Shown: positions 1 to 14,600, counted from the stretch's first letter. The stretch is DNA of 64,000 bases from Hybos culiciformis (GCA_964007475.1 OZ023275.1:16037829-16101828), one strand, 5' to 3'. Program-made: numbers and translations. The notes: generated by a model not told the origin, from the sequence alone.

Positions 1-1589
1 TTTTGATTTATTGTATTTATAGCTTGTTTATTTATTTAATTTACACACAACTTGTAGTGGGTTATATTAATGTTATTTATTTAATAAATTTGGAAGAATC
101 TTTCAATTAATTATTATGTATAATGTGTATTTACGATGTGGAAATAATATGATATAAAAATAAAATTAAAAATAAAAATTTTAAAGTAAATTTTCAAATG
201 TCACAATTATATTTTTCATAAGGGTTTTCTACAAAAAAAAACTACAATCGATATTTTAACATGTCCTTGAAACGTATATTTGGCGGCGTAATTTAATGGT
301 TTGTCTATAAAATTATAATTATATAAAAACTATATTAATTTAATGCAAATATGCGATACAATTATAGCCATTAAGTGAACATTTTTTAATTCTTATTACA
401 TTTTTTAAATAAAAATTTGATGATACAATTATTAAGGTTGTAAGTTGTCCGGCGCTGATTCTTATCCTCGCATTTTTAGTTCCGTTGCTTTCATCGAAAT
501 CGGCAAAGGCAAATAGGAATATATTAACTAAGATTAGCTCAATTACACAACCAAACTTTAGTCCTTCTCCATAAAACTTTTTGAAATAAAAATATATTGA
601 ATAAATAATATTTTGAATAAAAATATTCCAAATATATTTTGTTAGTGTAATTAATTGCCAAAAATATTTTAAATTGAATTCTGTGGAAAAAAATATCATA
701 AGTGTCAACGCCAAGAACTAAACCAAAACCAAAATACAAAACAAAAAATCCGAAACGAATAATTTTGAAAATTTGTTCTCCATAATAAAATGTGTATTTT
801 TTTGACACTATCAAAATATTTTTAATCAAGAAAAAAAATTTTAGCGGAGAAGGACTATATTGTTTTTATCAAAAAAAATTATAAAATATTTCATACTAAG
901 TTGTACAAGACTGTGTATAATAAAATTGATCAAAGAATTACAAGTTTTAAAAAAATTATAAAACCTTTATAATTTAATGAAATTTAATTAATCTTTTTAA
1001 TCCCTTTTTTTATGATAAGTTGAAAAATAAAAAAAATAATTGAATACGCATTTACGTATATAAAATTGAAGTACCTTCGTAACAAATAAAATTTTAATTA
1101 GAGGCAGTGTCATTCATATATGAATTTTTTTCTCATAAAAAATAAAATTTAACGACGAGTACAATCATTTAAAATTGCAAAAATAAAAATAACAGAGATA
1201 AATTTAACAGAAACAAAAAAATAATAATATTCATGTACATTTACATTTTTCAATAATATATTATCATCATTTTCTTGTTTAAATTTTAATAAACATTGAA
1301 AAATTACTCCAAAACGACACTTTTGTTAATTAATTGTCACAATTTAAAAAACAAACAAACAAAAGTGAAAATGACAAAAAAAAATTGAATTTTTGTTTAA
1401 TATGGTTTATTTCTGTAGTTAACTCGAAAATTGTTTAAATATTATTTTTCCCGAATCTTAATTCTTTTTTTACAATGATGGCATCTTTTTTAACTCGATG
1501 GAAATTACTGTCAAAAATGAAAAAACCAAAACAGGAAAAAAATCAATTCCTTTATCTTTTTTTTCACTCATATAGATAGCCAATGATGA

Positions 1590-1850
1590 CTAAGGCCAGA
1601 TTATTACATATGAACTTCGTTTGTCTTGTGTTTTTCGAAGTTTGCTCTTAAAGCAGTGAAATTTCAAATTTGTGTCCCATTCTCCATAGTAAGAGGCATT
1701 ATTTTTGACCGAACTCTTTACTTTTGAACAACAAATAATGGTATTTTTGTCAGACATAATTATTTCACGTTTGCAACTTTCAAAACCTTGGGTACTACGT
1801 AATCTTATATCAACATTCGGTTTAGATGTATTCACTCTCATGTTTTTCAT
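1590..1850 (-). CDS. Possible small ORF or exon, 86 aa, unidentified
   Basis: Open frame of 86 codons on the minus strand, beginning MKNMRVNTSKP and ending YVIIWP before a stop. Its amino-acid mix (Ser, Lys, Cys, Asp, Trp) is more protein-like than nearby frames, and its base composition is less A+T-rich. No domain, signal peptide or membrane segment is visible and I do not recognise it. A possible donor lies inside it after ACCCAAG, but its phase does not match the two first exons at 7.0 and 11.4 kb. It could be a small gene, an exon of a larger gene or chance. Confidence 0.22.
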   Translation of the reverse strand: MKNMRVNTSKPNVDIRLRSTQGFESCKREIIMSDKNTIICCSKVKSSVKNNASYYGEWDTNLKFHCFKSKLRKTQDKRSSYVIIWP

Positions 1851-3479
1851 TTGTTTATTAAATACTATTCAAACAAATTTCGTGTTTCAAGTTGTCATAT
1901 AATATTTAGAAATAATTATTTTGGGTAAATTTAATGTGCAAATATAACTTTGTATACATACTAGCAGGATCTTATTAACTTAGTTGTATTTTCTCATTAT
2001 TTTCTTGATTTATGCATATATGTTTTTTTTTTTTCAATAAAATAAATTATATTCAGTGGACATCATGTAGGTATCCAAAATATTAAGTTTATATGTAACA
2101 TGAAATTATACAAAGAATTCATATAAATTTATATATACTTCGTACAGTTCACAGAAATAGGATAACTGAGCTGCCAAATTTGAAAATGGCAAAAAAAAAA
2201 AGAAAAATAGACGATGAAAAAAAAATTATCAAAAATCAAAATTAATGTTTTCAATTCCCATGAATAATCTTTATACATAGAAGGTGAAATACAAAAAAAA
2301 GGTGTTTTAATATATTTTTTTGTCACATTCATATAAGTTTATGTTCTAGAAATATTGTTGACGGTATAATTGAAATTTGGAAAATAACCTAAATGAAAAT
2401 ATATACTTAATAATAATGTATAGAATTGAAAACTTTAAGAAAAATTCCTAAAAAAAAATATTGTAAATTTTAAGAAATCGGACATTTAAATTTGTAGTTT
2501 TAGTATTATTTTTTTAATTGGAATCAAACTTGTAGTCAAATGCATGGCGGAGACTTATAATAAATTAAAATTTAAAATGACACATTGACACATAATATAA
2601 TATATCTTTGTCTCTATTTTCCCTGTTTTAACTTTTTCATTATGTATTTTTATGTATTGAATTTATCTGTAGCTGTATATCAACTGTGAAAATGAAAAAC
2701 AAAACCTATAACCTTTAGGAATTATTAGAGGCATTACAACTTATAAAAAAAAATTAAGTTCCCTTATTAGGTACCCCGATTTATGAATTTTAACAGATCT
2801 CTTTTATCTTTAGATGAACATGCAATTTATAATCTCTCTTTCCGTATAAGAAATATGAAAATCTAAAAATTTGATCAGAATGTAAAACTGGCAACATTTA
2901 TTTTTTTTTTCATTTACAACCTTGCTTTATTCCACTATGAAATACTAAATAAAATTATTATATATTTTTATTTTATTGTTTTTTTTTTAAATATGTATGT
3001 TATTAAACAACTAAATCTCATCGCTTTGCTCCACTTTCATATGTAAAACTTTATTTAAATAATTTTTTCAATTTGTAAAATGAAGAAAAAATACTAACAT
3101 GGACTATAGAATTACGAAGGCGACTTTAAACTGCAATTTAGTTTTACTATAAGTAAAAATTATTAAATGTCATATTTTTCTATGTTTTTCATGTTAAAAA
3201 AATCCTTGTAAAAATATCTACATGTATTTATATTAAAATTTTATTAATAATTATCACGAAATAATATTTTTTTTTAATTCATTAATTTTCTGATTGCAAT
3301 TAAACTCATATAATTGTTGGTAATTTAGACTATTTATAGAGTGCATGACCCTAACAAGTAAGAAAGGTAAAACGCACATGATTCCGGCGAACGTCATTTT
3401 CAGATGTTGTTAACTCATTTTAAATTTGTGATTATAAAGGCAAATAAATAGTTCGAAAATTTCACAGTATACCTCTATA

Positions 3480-3540
3480 CATATATATATGTATATATAT
3501 AATATTACATATTATATATATATTATATTATGTATATTTA
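3480..3540. repeat. TA-rich low-complexity tract
   Basis: Alternating TA and ATT runs of about 60 bases, interrupted at several points. A simple-sequence tract with no function visible. Confidence 0.7.
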
Positions 3541-5350
3541 ATTATATAGGGAGAATAATACATAATTATAGATACACTCCAAATCGATTAAAAAGCTATG
3601 AAATAGTAATTAAGTCAATTTGTTCAAACAAAATAAAATTACATATTAGGTAGCTTTAGGTGGTTTAATAAATAACATAATGTAGATTATTTTTATTTAA
3701 TTTCGATATTCGATTTATTTATAATTTCAGACAAAAAAAAAGGAAATGTGAATATAAATTATAATTACAAATGTATTATGAAAATTAATCTAATAAAGTA
3801 ATTTCAACTTAAATTTAAGTTTAAAATCAAACGATATATCAGTCAATAATATCAAAAGCAATGGGCATTTGAAGTTATGTACAATAAAAATTTAAGTTAA
3901 TTTAAATGAACTGTTAAAATAAAATTATGCACATTCTCATTCAAAAGTATTAAGACTTTACAGATAGAATTTTGTTCAATCTTTTATTCGCTCAGTAAGT
4001 GAATACTATCAATAAGCCTTTTCAACAGACCCCTTTATTACGCAAATAATAAAACGATTTTGAAGAATCTTAACAACATTTTCTTTTACTTTTAAAAACC
4101 TTGATCTCTTGCCTCAGACGATGAAACTATAGATTATAGAATTAATTATCAAAGTTTGAAAGAAAAAGGATAATTATTTTTGAATAATATTTAGTTAACA
4201 CTCAGAACAAAATATTCGACATTAATATTTAAAGCGAAATTTCCAATTTGAACATAAATAATTGCTTTCACTATCTACTATCTACAAATAATATTATATG
4301 TATGTACTTATATTGCAATAACTAACAAACAATATAACTTTTATTTAGTTCTATACGGATGAACTGTTAATGTACGCATGTAAATACTGATCGCTTTCAA
4401 AATAATTAAAGTTACAAGAGGTTAAATAGCGATTAAATAGCTCAATATTAAAATTTAAAAATCTTAATGAAAAAATTAGGGTGTTGTTTATTAGAGCTAC
4501 CCCAGTGTACAATATTACACACATAACCTTTTTTTTATCATCAAAACCGCATAAAAGATTTATTTATTTTAATTGAAAAAAAAAAAGATTTTTATAAAAA
4601 TTAGTAAAAAAAAAAAAACCTCAATAAATTGAGCTGATAACATTGTTAACAAATTTCATGACACACAAAATATGGACAATTTAACACCCACTTTTTGTTT
4701 ATATAATGAAAATACAATTTTTAACATCCTTTGCCCTGTTGAAGTTTTAATTTGAAAAAAAAAAGCCAAAACCAAGATTAATTGTTATTAATTTTTCCTG
4801 AACATAATTCTTTTTGTACCAGAAAACTATATTACGAGCTTATTTCCTTCTATCAAAACCTGTGAATCTTTAAATTTTTTTAATTAATAAATTAAGTTGT
4901 CTTAAATTTATTTTCCATTTCGATTAATTTCAATTTCATAATTTTTCCGAAATTAGTTTTCAATGAAAAAACGCACTTCATAAAAAAAAATATAATATTT
5001 TGTTTACATTGGATGTACTTTTTTTTTAGTGTAAAAAGTTTAGGTGTAAAAATTTACGTGTTTTATTAAATAAATAATTAGGAAAGATGTGAATTAATTA
5101 CTTAATAAATTTTTTTTTTTTATATTCAAAATTAACTTTTTTGATCCTTTTTTTAAAACCTCGCACTTTTTTAATTTTTTTCGTATAAATTATCCTTAAA
5201 TGATATAATTTTATATAAGTATACACAACATAATATACTTTATATGAATTTAAATAAATTTTTTGTTCATCTAAATTTGCATTCAAATAAGGATGTAACT
5301 ATTATTTTTATTTACACAAAAAAAAAAAGAATTATTGCTTCTTGATACAC

Positions 5351-5360
<10 letters not shown>

Positions 5361-5386
<26 letters not shown>

Positions 5387-5387
5387 T
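5361..5387. repeat. (TTA)n microsatellite
   Basis: About nine consecutive TTA units follow a poly-T run. Likely length-polymorphic. Confidence 0.85.
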
Positions 5388-6928
5388 AAAAATATATTTT
5401 GTAACACTTTTTCATTTATTTTTATTTTTTTTTTAACATATAACCGAACCGTATATTATGTGTTGATTAAATGAAATTTCTAACGAGATTGTTTTATATA
5501 AAGAAAAATAATAAAAATAAAACAAAAATAATAATAAAATCCCATGAAGTTAAACAGTTTGTTGTTTTTTTCTATGTGGATTATGTGGACTATGTCTGAG
5601 ATATTTTTGTTATAATCAAAAATAAATTGATTTAAATGAAGCATGGTGGAATTTAATTTTAATGCGCAGATTTAAGCTTTTTTTTTTTTGGCATAACATT
5701 TATTTATATATTATACATGAAATTGATAAAAATCATTTACAGAGAAAAATTATAAAATTTAATTTAAAGATAAATATGAAATCTTAAATTTATAAATTTG
5801 TAGGGAGGATCTTAATCTTAGATACTTAAAATTATTGAAAAATTATTACATTGATTTGTTCTGGTATTAAACTGAGCACTCATCAGAATCACCTTGAGCG
5901 CATAAATTTTTTTGTCTTTTTAACTTGGAAATTTGATCCCGAGTTGACATTTTGATCCCAAATTCAATGTGTCAGTTTTATTTTATGAATAAAATACAAG
6001 AAATATATTTCCATTGCCAGATAATTTTTTTCTTTAATAATTCATATTTCTATGAAGCGATAAAAATTAATAAAACTTAATTATGTGACGGCTGCGACAT
6101 TCATAACTCATTAAAAAAAAAATGCAAACGTTCTTAAAAAAGTTTAACATTGAAAAAAAATGTTTACTTTCTGTGCATAAAAATTCTACAAGCAAAAAAT
6201 TAATAACTCAATGCTTCTCATATTTTTCAGTGCTTAAGCTGTACAACTTTAATTTATACAGCAGCATTAAGGACACTCAAGAATTTATAAATAAAACAAC
6301 AAATAAGTGAAAAATAGCTTTTTTTTTCCTTCACCTTTAAAAAAGCTTAAATATTAGTTCCATTAATTTCCAACCTTTTTTTTTTAACTTTCTTGTACAA
6401 TATTTTAACAGTTTGAGAGTTACTATTTTCCAGGACTTTCTGAATGAAATGAAAAAATCTTTTCGTTATAATAAATCCCATTAAAAAGCTCTTAAATGAT
6501 TTTTAGTACAATACACAAGGGATATATGTATAGTTCATGAACTTTGTAGAATTAGTCAATATAGATACCGCCTATTTTTGCATTTTCAAATTTGTTTATT
6601 CATTATAAAACATCGTTATTTTTCTCGAGTCGAAACATTCCCGATAAATTCAAATATTCAAATAACATGATCTATTTAAACCATGTCCATTAGTTGTTAT
6701 CGTTCTTGGAAAATTTTCTATCTGCTTTCACAAGTATCTTAACTTACCCTAAAAAGCTACGTATTGAGTCCAGCTTATTAATCTTATTTCTTTGAAATCT
6801 CTAATCTCAGATGTATTTTTCGCAAAAAATTTTTTAATCCCGATTAAATTTAATTTTTAATTTAAATTGTACAAAAACCTTGTTTTTATTTTATTTTTTT
6901 TTTTATTATTCAAATTCACAAAACTTAC

Positions 6929-7266
6929 CTTTTCTTTCTATGATATTCATCAACGCACAGCGAACTACTTCTACCAAATCTGCTTTTTTTCATGGCATAA
7001 ATAATTCTAGACTGATCTAGTGATATATTATCTGTAACTTCGGGAATTTCCGATAAACTGCTTAAATATTTTTTAGGAATTAAATTTGTTCCAATCAAAG
7101 AAATTCCAAATTTATCATCCGATTTATTATCATAATTTCCCGAATAACTCGGTAAATCAATACTGCTAGATCTTCGCCTCAATGGTAATTTAAATTTTAA
7201 TAATTTCTTTGGTGAATTTATTTTTGGTCCATTGGAATCAAGAATTTTTTGCTTTTGTAAGCTCAT
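6929..7266 (-). CDS. Coding first exon B of an unidentified gene (alternative N-terminus)
   Basis: The exon encodes 112 residues plus two bases. It starts MSLQKQKILDSNG at an ATG with an in-frame TGA 15 bases upstream, so this ATG is a true start. It ends HRKK plus AG at a strong donor (AAAAG/GTAAG), leaving phase 2. The peptide is basic and Ser-rich, with an RRRSSS stretch and a second one reading GRSSSLCVDEYHRKKR; both look like basophilic-kinase sites. No signal peptide or membrane segment is seen. The upstream exon at 11318-11601 also starts with ATG and ends in phase 2 after AG, so both can splice to one downstream exon, probably left of the window. I do not recognise the protein. Splice geometry supports a real exon; gene identity is unknown. 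Confidence 0.62.
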
Positions 7267-10200
7267 TTTAATAAAAACTCACTAAATATACTAATTTAAA
7301 ATTTTAATGTTGCTTATATTTACGAAATTCGAAATTCATAAAATTTTAATTATTTTAAATTTTAAATCACTTTAAAAAGCATGTAAATATAAATTAGTTT
7401 CAGTTGTTTTCATTCATATAATATAATGAATTCACTTTGTGTATAATATAAAAAATAAAATTATTAAATTTCGAACCTTATTTTCTGTTTCTATAATAAC
7501 AGTCTTATCGTAATTTATTTAATTATAACATTGAATGTTTTGACTTTTGAGTATTAGTTAAAATAGAAATCTATATAGTATATATATCTTTGCTTATACA
7601 TGTATTTACATTATTATATAACTGACATAATATTTCAACATTTTATATAAATTCAATAGTTATTTTTTTATTATAATTTGTAGAGATTGAAAAGCAAGAT
7701 AAAAGTGAAAAATGAAACTTTAACTTAAGTACTCAATTCTATAGATTTAAAATAATTTTTTAATATAATGTAGGTACAAAAAGAAATTAAGTGAAACATT
7801 TTTATATAAAAGCCTCAAAAATAATAAGAATTCGCCTATGAATCTTAAATTTTATTATTGATTTTTTATAATATTAATTATGCCGTCTACATTTATTTAT
7901 ACCGAATTAAATTGATTTAATTATGTTCATATCGTTAACTCAATGATTAATTTTCATTGAATTAATTTTCATCATTAAACTCAATCTAATTACAATCTTA
8001 TAAGATCATTATATAAGATGCTTCCTTAGGCTGCAATAAAGTATAAGTTTTCGAATATGGAAGAAGGAAAGTTTTAATTTTCTTGAATTTTTGAAGTTAT
8101 TGAACTTTCCAGAATAAATTTAAAATTCAACAATTAAAGTTATATAAGTTTTTTAATGGTAAATTTAAGAAAAAACTTACACCGACTCCGAAAATTCTTA
8201 CTTTTTTTTATTCGTAATAATTCAATAATTCAACTTCATATTTTCATTTGAAGATGAATACTATCTCAAAAAATATCCCATTCAAATAAATCATATGCCA
8301 CGAAAGAAGAAATTAAAGTTAAACTTGAGAGTTTAATTAAGATTTACTTGTTTTAATTTTAATTTTTTGAATTATAAGTTATAAGATATAAGTTATTAAA
8401 AGTATATAGTTATGTGTAAATATATATAGTTAGAATAAACACAAACGAGGAATTTTTTTTAGTGTGAATACTAAATTTTAACCTGAGTTTAATCAAATCA
8501 ATATGTTTTCCAACTTAACAGTTTAAATCCGATTTTTTTTTTTAGTTAAACATTGCACAAATCCTTTATAAATGAACTTATTACTTTCAAAATGTATCAT
8601 CAACTGATTTTATAATCAAAAGAAAAACATAACCTGTTGGAAAAGTTATTCAATCAGAAAAAAAAAAAAGACACTTTATATATTGAAAATTCTATTTTAA
8701 TCATCACCACAATACAAATCATTTAATGACAACTAACAAATAAACAAAGAAACGATAGTTTTATTTTTGTTGTAGAAACGGCGCAATTCATTATCCTCAG
8801 AAAAATCTTCATTAGATCTAACATATGTATAATACATATACATATGTACATCTATGTGTAAGAGAGAAAAAATTTATATAAATCTAGAAGAAAAACAAAA
8901 CATATAAAAAGGTTATGTTTTTTAATACGTAGATACCTACCTACATATAAATTGTTGACAAATAGATACATGTGTTAATAATGTAAGTTTGCTCAGGGTC
9001 AATATAATAACTATTTTCCTAAACAGATCAACAACTTTACACAATGTATTAAAAAACAAATATATGTACATATACAAAGTTGAACAAATATTCTCAAAGA
9101 TTATAATAAAACACGAATGTTATTTATTATTTTAGAAAATACGCAGGTACTTATTTCATATATGCAAAGAGGGCTTAAATCCTCAACATTTAATGTAAAA
9201 TAATATCTGCATTTTTTATTAATCATATTAATATAAATATGTGGAAGAAATTGATAAGCAAAAAAAAAAAAAAACTCTATATAGCTTTAATTTAAACTTT
9301 GACACAATAATTTTTAGGGGCCAGAACATTGCGGAATCTAAATTAAGTATATTATATAATAATTTCAATTTCTTGGTATTAAAAAATTGTCAAAAATTAA
9401 TGAATAAAAATGTTCACAAATTGAAAATGGTGGGAAATAAGATTGTCAATCACTGTTTTGGTTTCTCAATTTTCATTTATATAACTTTTTGCAGTAAATA
9501 AAGAAGTCTTCCATCCCATTCATACACAATCCTTTTTCTAATAATAATGAAATGTAATTTAACTTATTGTTTTAATTTTTTGCCAGTTTTTAGATTATAA
9601 TTACAAGGCTAAAATAAATCTGTTGAAATAAGTACAAAAGTAGACGCAAATAAAACTTCATTATAAATGAGATTTAAAAAAATAATAATTAAATATATTG
9701 TAATTAAAATTTGAAACAATAATTTTCCGGTTCTGGGAAACAAAAATATCCTAAAAATTGTTTCATTTTTCTTAGAAAAACGTAATGTCAAAGTAAACGA
9801 AAATGTTATAAATTATAATAATATGAATTAAAATATTTTTTCCGTGGTTTCTTGTTTTTAATATCAAAATTTATGAAACGTTTAGAAGCAATGTTTAAGA
9901 CTATGTGAAATTTTAATATTTCAAAAGGCATTTTATTTTTTTTTAAAGCCATAGAAATTTCTTTCTCAAATATAATTATTTTTAAATATAACCTATAAAA
10001 TAATGAAAGATCCCTTTTCGTTTCAAATTGAATTTTATAATCCAGTATTATGTATAAGTAATAATATGTAGTTATTTATTTGGCAGACATTTAATATATT
10101 GGCGATTTTTTTTATTCAAATTAAAGAAATATTTACTGTTGCAAAATAAATCGTGATGAAAATCAAGGAAATTGAAAAATAGACATATTTTTATATTATA

Positions 10201-11317
10201 CTGTACAATATACATAAAACCATAATGACCATCAATGAGGTAATTTTTTTATCAACCTGATGAACTTATTGAAAAAAAATTACATTCTTTCATGAACATT
10301 ATAACCTTGACCAATATTATACTTCATCTCTAACTTAATTTGTTATATGTTATCATACTAACTTGTAGGTGATACTATATGTATCTACCTTGCCTTCTTT
10401 CCTTTAATTTTGAACTACATAGAAATTTATTATTTTGTTAGATTTATAGAAATACGTGTCTTTCTGTTCGTAATGAATTAATAATTATTTTACTGAAAAG
10501 GAAACATTGTGGTTGTAAAATAAACTTTAAAATGTAACATATAAAATATACATGTGAATTGTCATAATAGTTGTTGAAACAGAGAGATAGATATAGAAAA
10601 TTTTTTCTTTAAAATGTAGTTTTTATTTTTTTTTTTTCTAAATTTTGTTATTTCCATGGTTAATTTTTGACTTCGTTTTGTATAAAACCAATGAGTAGGT
10701 AATTGGATTACAGAAATGTCCTTGAAAATATAACCAAAATTTTTCAATTTTGCTTTCATATAAATAAAATAAATTTATATTCGTATTTATTACCTACATA
10801 CAGAGTAAGTTATGCTGCACAGAATAGTGGAAAGATTGTAATTCCAAACTTAGAAAAAGAAAAATATGTGCTTCCAAATACAAATGCGATTCAAGTTTAA
10901 GTTTTAAATAACTTTTGTTTTGGAAGGAACAACAACTCAACAAATCACTTCTACACTTAGGAATCAGAATTCAGATTTTAAAGACTGAAGGATTTGAAAG
11001 TTATGATATAAGACCAACCAATTCCAATTCTTATTATATGCAACCTGAAATGAACATCATTATTTATAACATTGATTTAATTAAATCCTTATTCCATTAT
11101 TAGTATTCGTGGAAATTTGACTATTTTATCGTATTTAACTTTGATTTTGAACCCCATCTAATATTACACTCCGTATATGAACAAAATTAAAAAACATAAA
11201 AACCAAATACATAATATCTGTATTGTGGAAAATAAGTAATATTTATACCGAATGAACAATTTGCACAACCAAAAAAAAAAAAATGAATAAAAATTTAATT
11301 TAAAATACAAATCTAAC
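7267..11317. other. Probable intron or intergenic DNA, nothing recognised
   Basis: A+T-rich sequence between the two putative alternative first exons. Open frames at 9241-9501, 9609-9791, 10562-10759, 10703-10900 and 10915-11103 are short, overlapping or compositionally like noncoding DNA. None combines a start or acceptor with a donor in a useful phase. Confidence 0.55.
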
Positions 11318-11601
11318 CTTTGTGGTACTAATTGATACTGATGGTCATCAACTAATTCCCATGATGTTATTTTAATTGGCCATGCAATATGACCAAAACT
11401 TTCACGAACCAATGTTTCCCATGATGAATATGCCGGTATATTTGATTCTGATTGTAATCTTTCTGTTCTTTGTAAGCGACGTGATATTTTTCTTGATGGA
11501 CTAATGGGTGAAAGTGTATTAGGTGATTGTTGTTGAAAATTACTATTTGGTATTGAAATGGAATGAGATGATGATGATGTACTGTTGGATCTTGAATCCA
11601 T
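11318..11601 (-). CDS. Coding first exon A of an unidentified gene (alternative N-terminus)
   Basis: The exon encodes 94 residues plus two bases. It begins MDSRSNSTSSSSHS at an ATG with an in-frame TAA 27 bases upstream. It ends QLVPQ plus AG at a donor reading AAAG/GTTAGA, phase 2. The first 40 residues are Ser/Asn/Gln/Pro-rich and look disordered. A basic stretch (SRKISRRLQRTERLQ, about residues 36-50) follows, then a more globular part with SSWETLVRESFGHIAWPIK and SWELVDDHQYQLVP. Ending in the same phase as exon 6929-7266 suggests two promoters feeding one common body, as in many insect signalling genes. The body exons were not found in the window. I cannot name the family. Confidence 0.62.
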
Positions 11602-14600
11602 TTTTTTTTCTCTTTTTTTTTTTTTTTAATTAAAAAAGGAAAATATTATTTTTTGTTATTTAGTTAACCGGAAGATTATCTGTAATTAAAAAAATAAAAA
11701 AAAAAAAAATAAGTATTTATAATTTTTATTTTTTTGTTGAAACAAATTAAAAACAAAAAAAAAAAAAGATTGAAATTATTTTTTGCGAAGAAATTATATT
11801 GTTTTCAAAAATATATATCCTTTATTGTTGTTTACAGCTTTTTCTGTTCGTTTGAGATCAAAAGTTTTTCGGGTTGAAATATTAAATACGTAATTATGAA
11901 AATGTTTAATAAGGACAGTTAAAAAATTTATGAGGGAAAATTAAAATAAACTGATGTGCTTTTATATATATTTATTATTGTATTCGAAAGTAAAATGAAA
12001 AAGATTAAAATTTTTCGGAAATTTTTTTGCTCAAAAAATCATAATCTAGAATTAACAATCTCATGATTATTATATTTATAAGCTTAGAATTATGTGAAAA
12101 TCTAAATGTGAACAATTACAGTAGAAATGTAGCTTAATTGCCAAGTACCATTCTTGGGAGGCACAGCACGATTCAACCGCGAAACTTAGCTGATGAAAAT
12201 TGTTTAAGAATATCCATCATGGAAACCAAATAACAGGCAAGTACTAGACTTAATGACCTAATATATTAAAATAAAAATTAACTTATACTAGTAAACATAA
12301 TTTTAGCTTCATCTTTAATTAAAAATAATATCCGCACTGATATCTGATGTCTCATACTGACGTTCCTAACATAAATAAAACTTTTTATAATATTTTTATT
12401 GTAAATAAAATCGACGTATGGGCTGAATTGTATGTTCATATACAAGCGCACTTTCCATCAGTCAAAAATTGTAAATGAAAATACGATCAGTAAAAAATAA
12501 AAAAAAATTTTCTTATCAATTAATGCATGCTAGAACTTTTCCAAACTTGTAATATTGGCTCGAAATTCAGCGCTGTCGTATGTGAAAATGCAATTTTATT
12601 GTGCTTTGTTTTGTTAGACCTAAATAAAGATTCAACCGTACTTAATATCGTCAACATACAGCAGAAAAAAATTCGCTATTGTCATAATATCTTTTTAAGC
12701 AATGTTAGTAAATTAAGCGTTCATCGTAGAAACTAAAAATGTAAAAATTTGATGGTAATTTTAAAATTTTCCAATAAATTTTAATTATAAAAAATAAGAT
12801 ATATTTCTTTAATAAAACCATGTAAAAAAAACTGAGCAGCCAGCTTTTTGCTCCTTTGAAAATAAATGATTTTGAGATACACATTGTATATGATTAAAAA
12901 AGAAAATTAAAATATTAAAAATGAGCAATATTTATGTGCCTCTGAAAAACTTAATCACAATTAACGAATTAACAGAAAAAAAAAAGGATATCAAATATTA
13001 TAATTTTTATTGAGGACAAAATAATTCTTTAAAAAAAATGAAATGACATGATTTGCGAACGAACGTATAAATTTTTAATGTTTTAATAATCTTAAGTCAA
13101 AATTTCTGATTGAGGTTTCTTTGGTTTTTTTTTCTTTATTCGTTTAAAAATGAAATTTCTATAATTCCCAATTTTGTAATCATAAAAATGTTTAGCCACT
13201 AAATACATTTATGTACCATTTATACATAATTATATATACATTTTTTATAATTAGTATACATAATGTATAATTTATATATTTATAGAAATTTCATGCGAAT
13301 TTTTTTTTTTACAAAGATTGATTTTAAATTGAGATAATTCTTATACAAACATTCAGTCATTTAAATATTAAACTAAACGTAGAAAAATGTGTACCCCTCA
13401 TCATATTCAAATCAAAAATATGACATAAAAAAATATCAAAAAAAAAGATTTTAAAGAAAAACCCAAATTTTTAATAAACAGTCAGCTAAAAAGACTTTAT
13501 TCAAATTTCCTGTTTTTTGGTCTCGAAAGTATTTTGATTTTTTTTTATAACATAACAACTAAACTAATATCAACTAAACTAAGTGCAGTAACTAAGAATA
13601 AAATCAGTACAATTTTGAATCTCTGACTTTCAGAATTTAGTTTTCAATCTTAATAACTTAAAAATGTGTTAAGAAAATTTAAAAAAATTCATACTATTAA
13701 ATCGTAATTATAATAATTTATTCACTTTTATATTCCAAAAGATACATTTCAACATAATTTGGTCTCATCCAATGTATTATGTATCAGAGATTTTTATATT
13801 TCTATGCTTACTAAGAGAATCCTGAAGAGAAATTATTCAAAAGCATGACTAAAAAAAAATCTCTTAAAAATATATTTCACTTATATAAAAAAAGATTTTG
13901 CAGACTCTCGGTATAAAATATACATTATATATGCATGTAATTGCCATGAGAAAACATATTATGTATATTTTAGTGTCCTTGATCTTTTAAATGTATTTTT
14001 GAAAAACAATATAAAAAAAAAAATAAGTAAAATAAATAATATGCTTTTACTATATGTGAACAGATATTATTTATATATATAAACCTAGAGAAAAATTTAA
14101 AAACTTGTTGAGCTTCTTCTAAACAAATGAACATTAATTTTATACCTACTTTTCATCAAAAATAATAGACATAAATATATAAAATACACAATCACTTGAA
14201 AATTATTTTACTCTAACTAAATGTGTAAAGAATAAATTTTTTTTTTCTTTTTTTCAATATAAAATATTTGATTGCAGAAAACCCAGACATTCGTCTTTTT
14301 CATTTTCTTTTCTTTTTATTTTAACATGATAAAGAATTTATATGACATCACAATAGAAATGCTAATGAACAAAATATAATAATAATCTTTTATTATTCTT
14401 TGTACAAGTTTAATCAACTCCCATATTATATTAATAATTTAATTATATAAAAATTAATAAGGAGTTTTAACATATTAAATATAATGTTGAAAACTAAAAT
14501 TTAAAAAAAAAGTTTTTCTATATTGTAAAAAATATTTATTTTTATTAAATTATTAATTAGTATTATCGTTTCGCTTAAGCTTGGAGCAGACAAATTTTGG

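Larger units (their letters stand above)
1..6928. other. A+T-rich intergenic or intronic DNA, no firm gene
   Basis: No exon with both a convincing reading frame and splice sites was found. Frames in this stretch are rich in Phe, Ile, Tyr, Asn and Lys, as expected from A+T-rich noncoding DNA. It contains a TA-rich patch near 3480-3540, a (TTA)n run near 5361-5387 and one slightly less A+T-rich open frame at 1590-1850 (listed separately). If the first exons at 6929-7266 and 11318-11601 belong to a minus-strand gene, this stretch is probably its intron. Confidence 0.6.

Noticed and set aside
340..829. Overlapping minus-strand frames of 124 and 96 codons rich in hydrophobic residues, one with a signal-peptide-like stretch before DFDESNGTKNARI
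   Set aside because: Phe/Ile/Tyr/Leu richness is what A+T-rich noncoding DNA gives in this frame; no splice pair, family motif or consistent frame across the two was found.
9241..11103. Several 60-86 codon frames on both strands
   Set aside because: Lys/Asn/Ile/Phe-dominated and mutually overlapping; consistent with chance in this composition.
12120..12736. A less A+T-rich patch and a 69-codon plus-strand frame
   Set aside because: No acceptor/donor pair in phase and no recognisable protein; the patch does not fold as a tRNA by eye.
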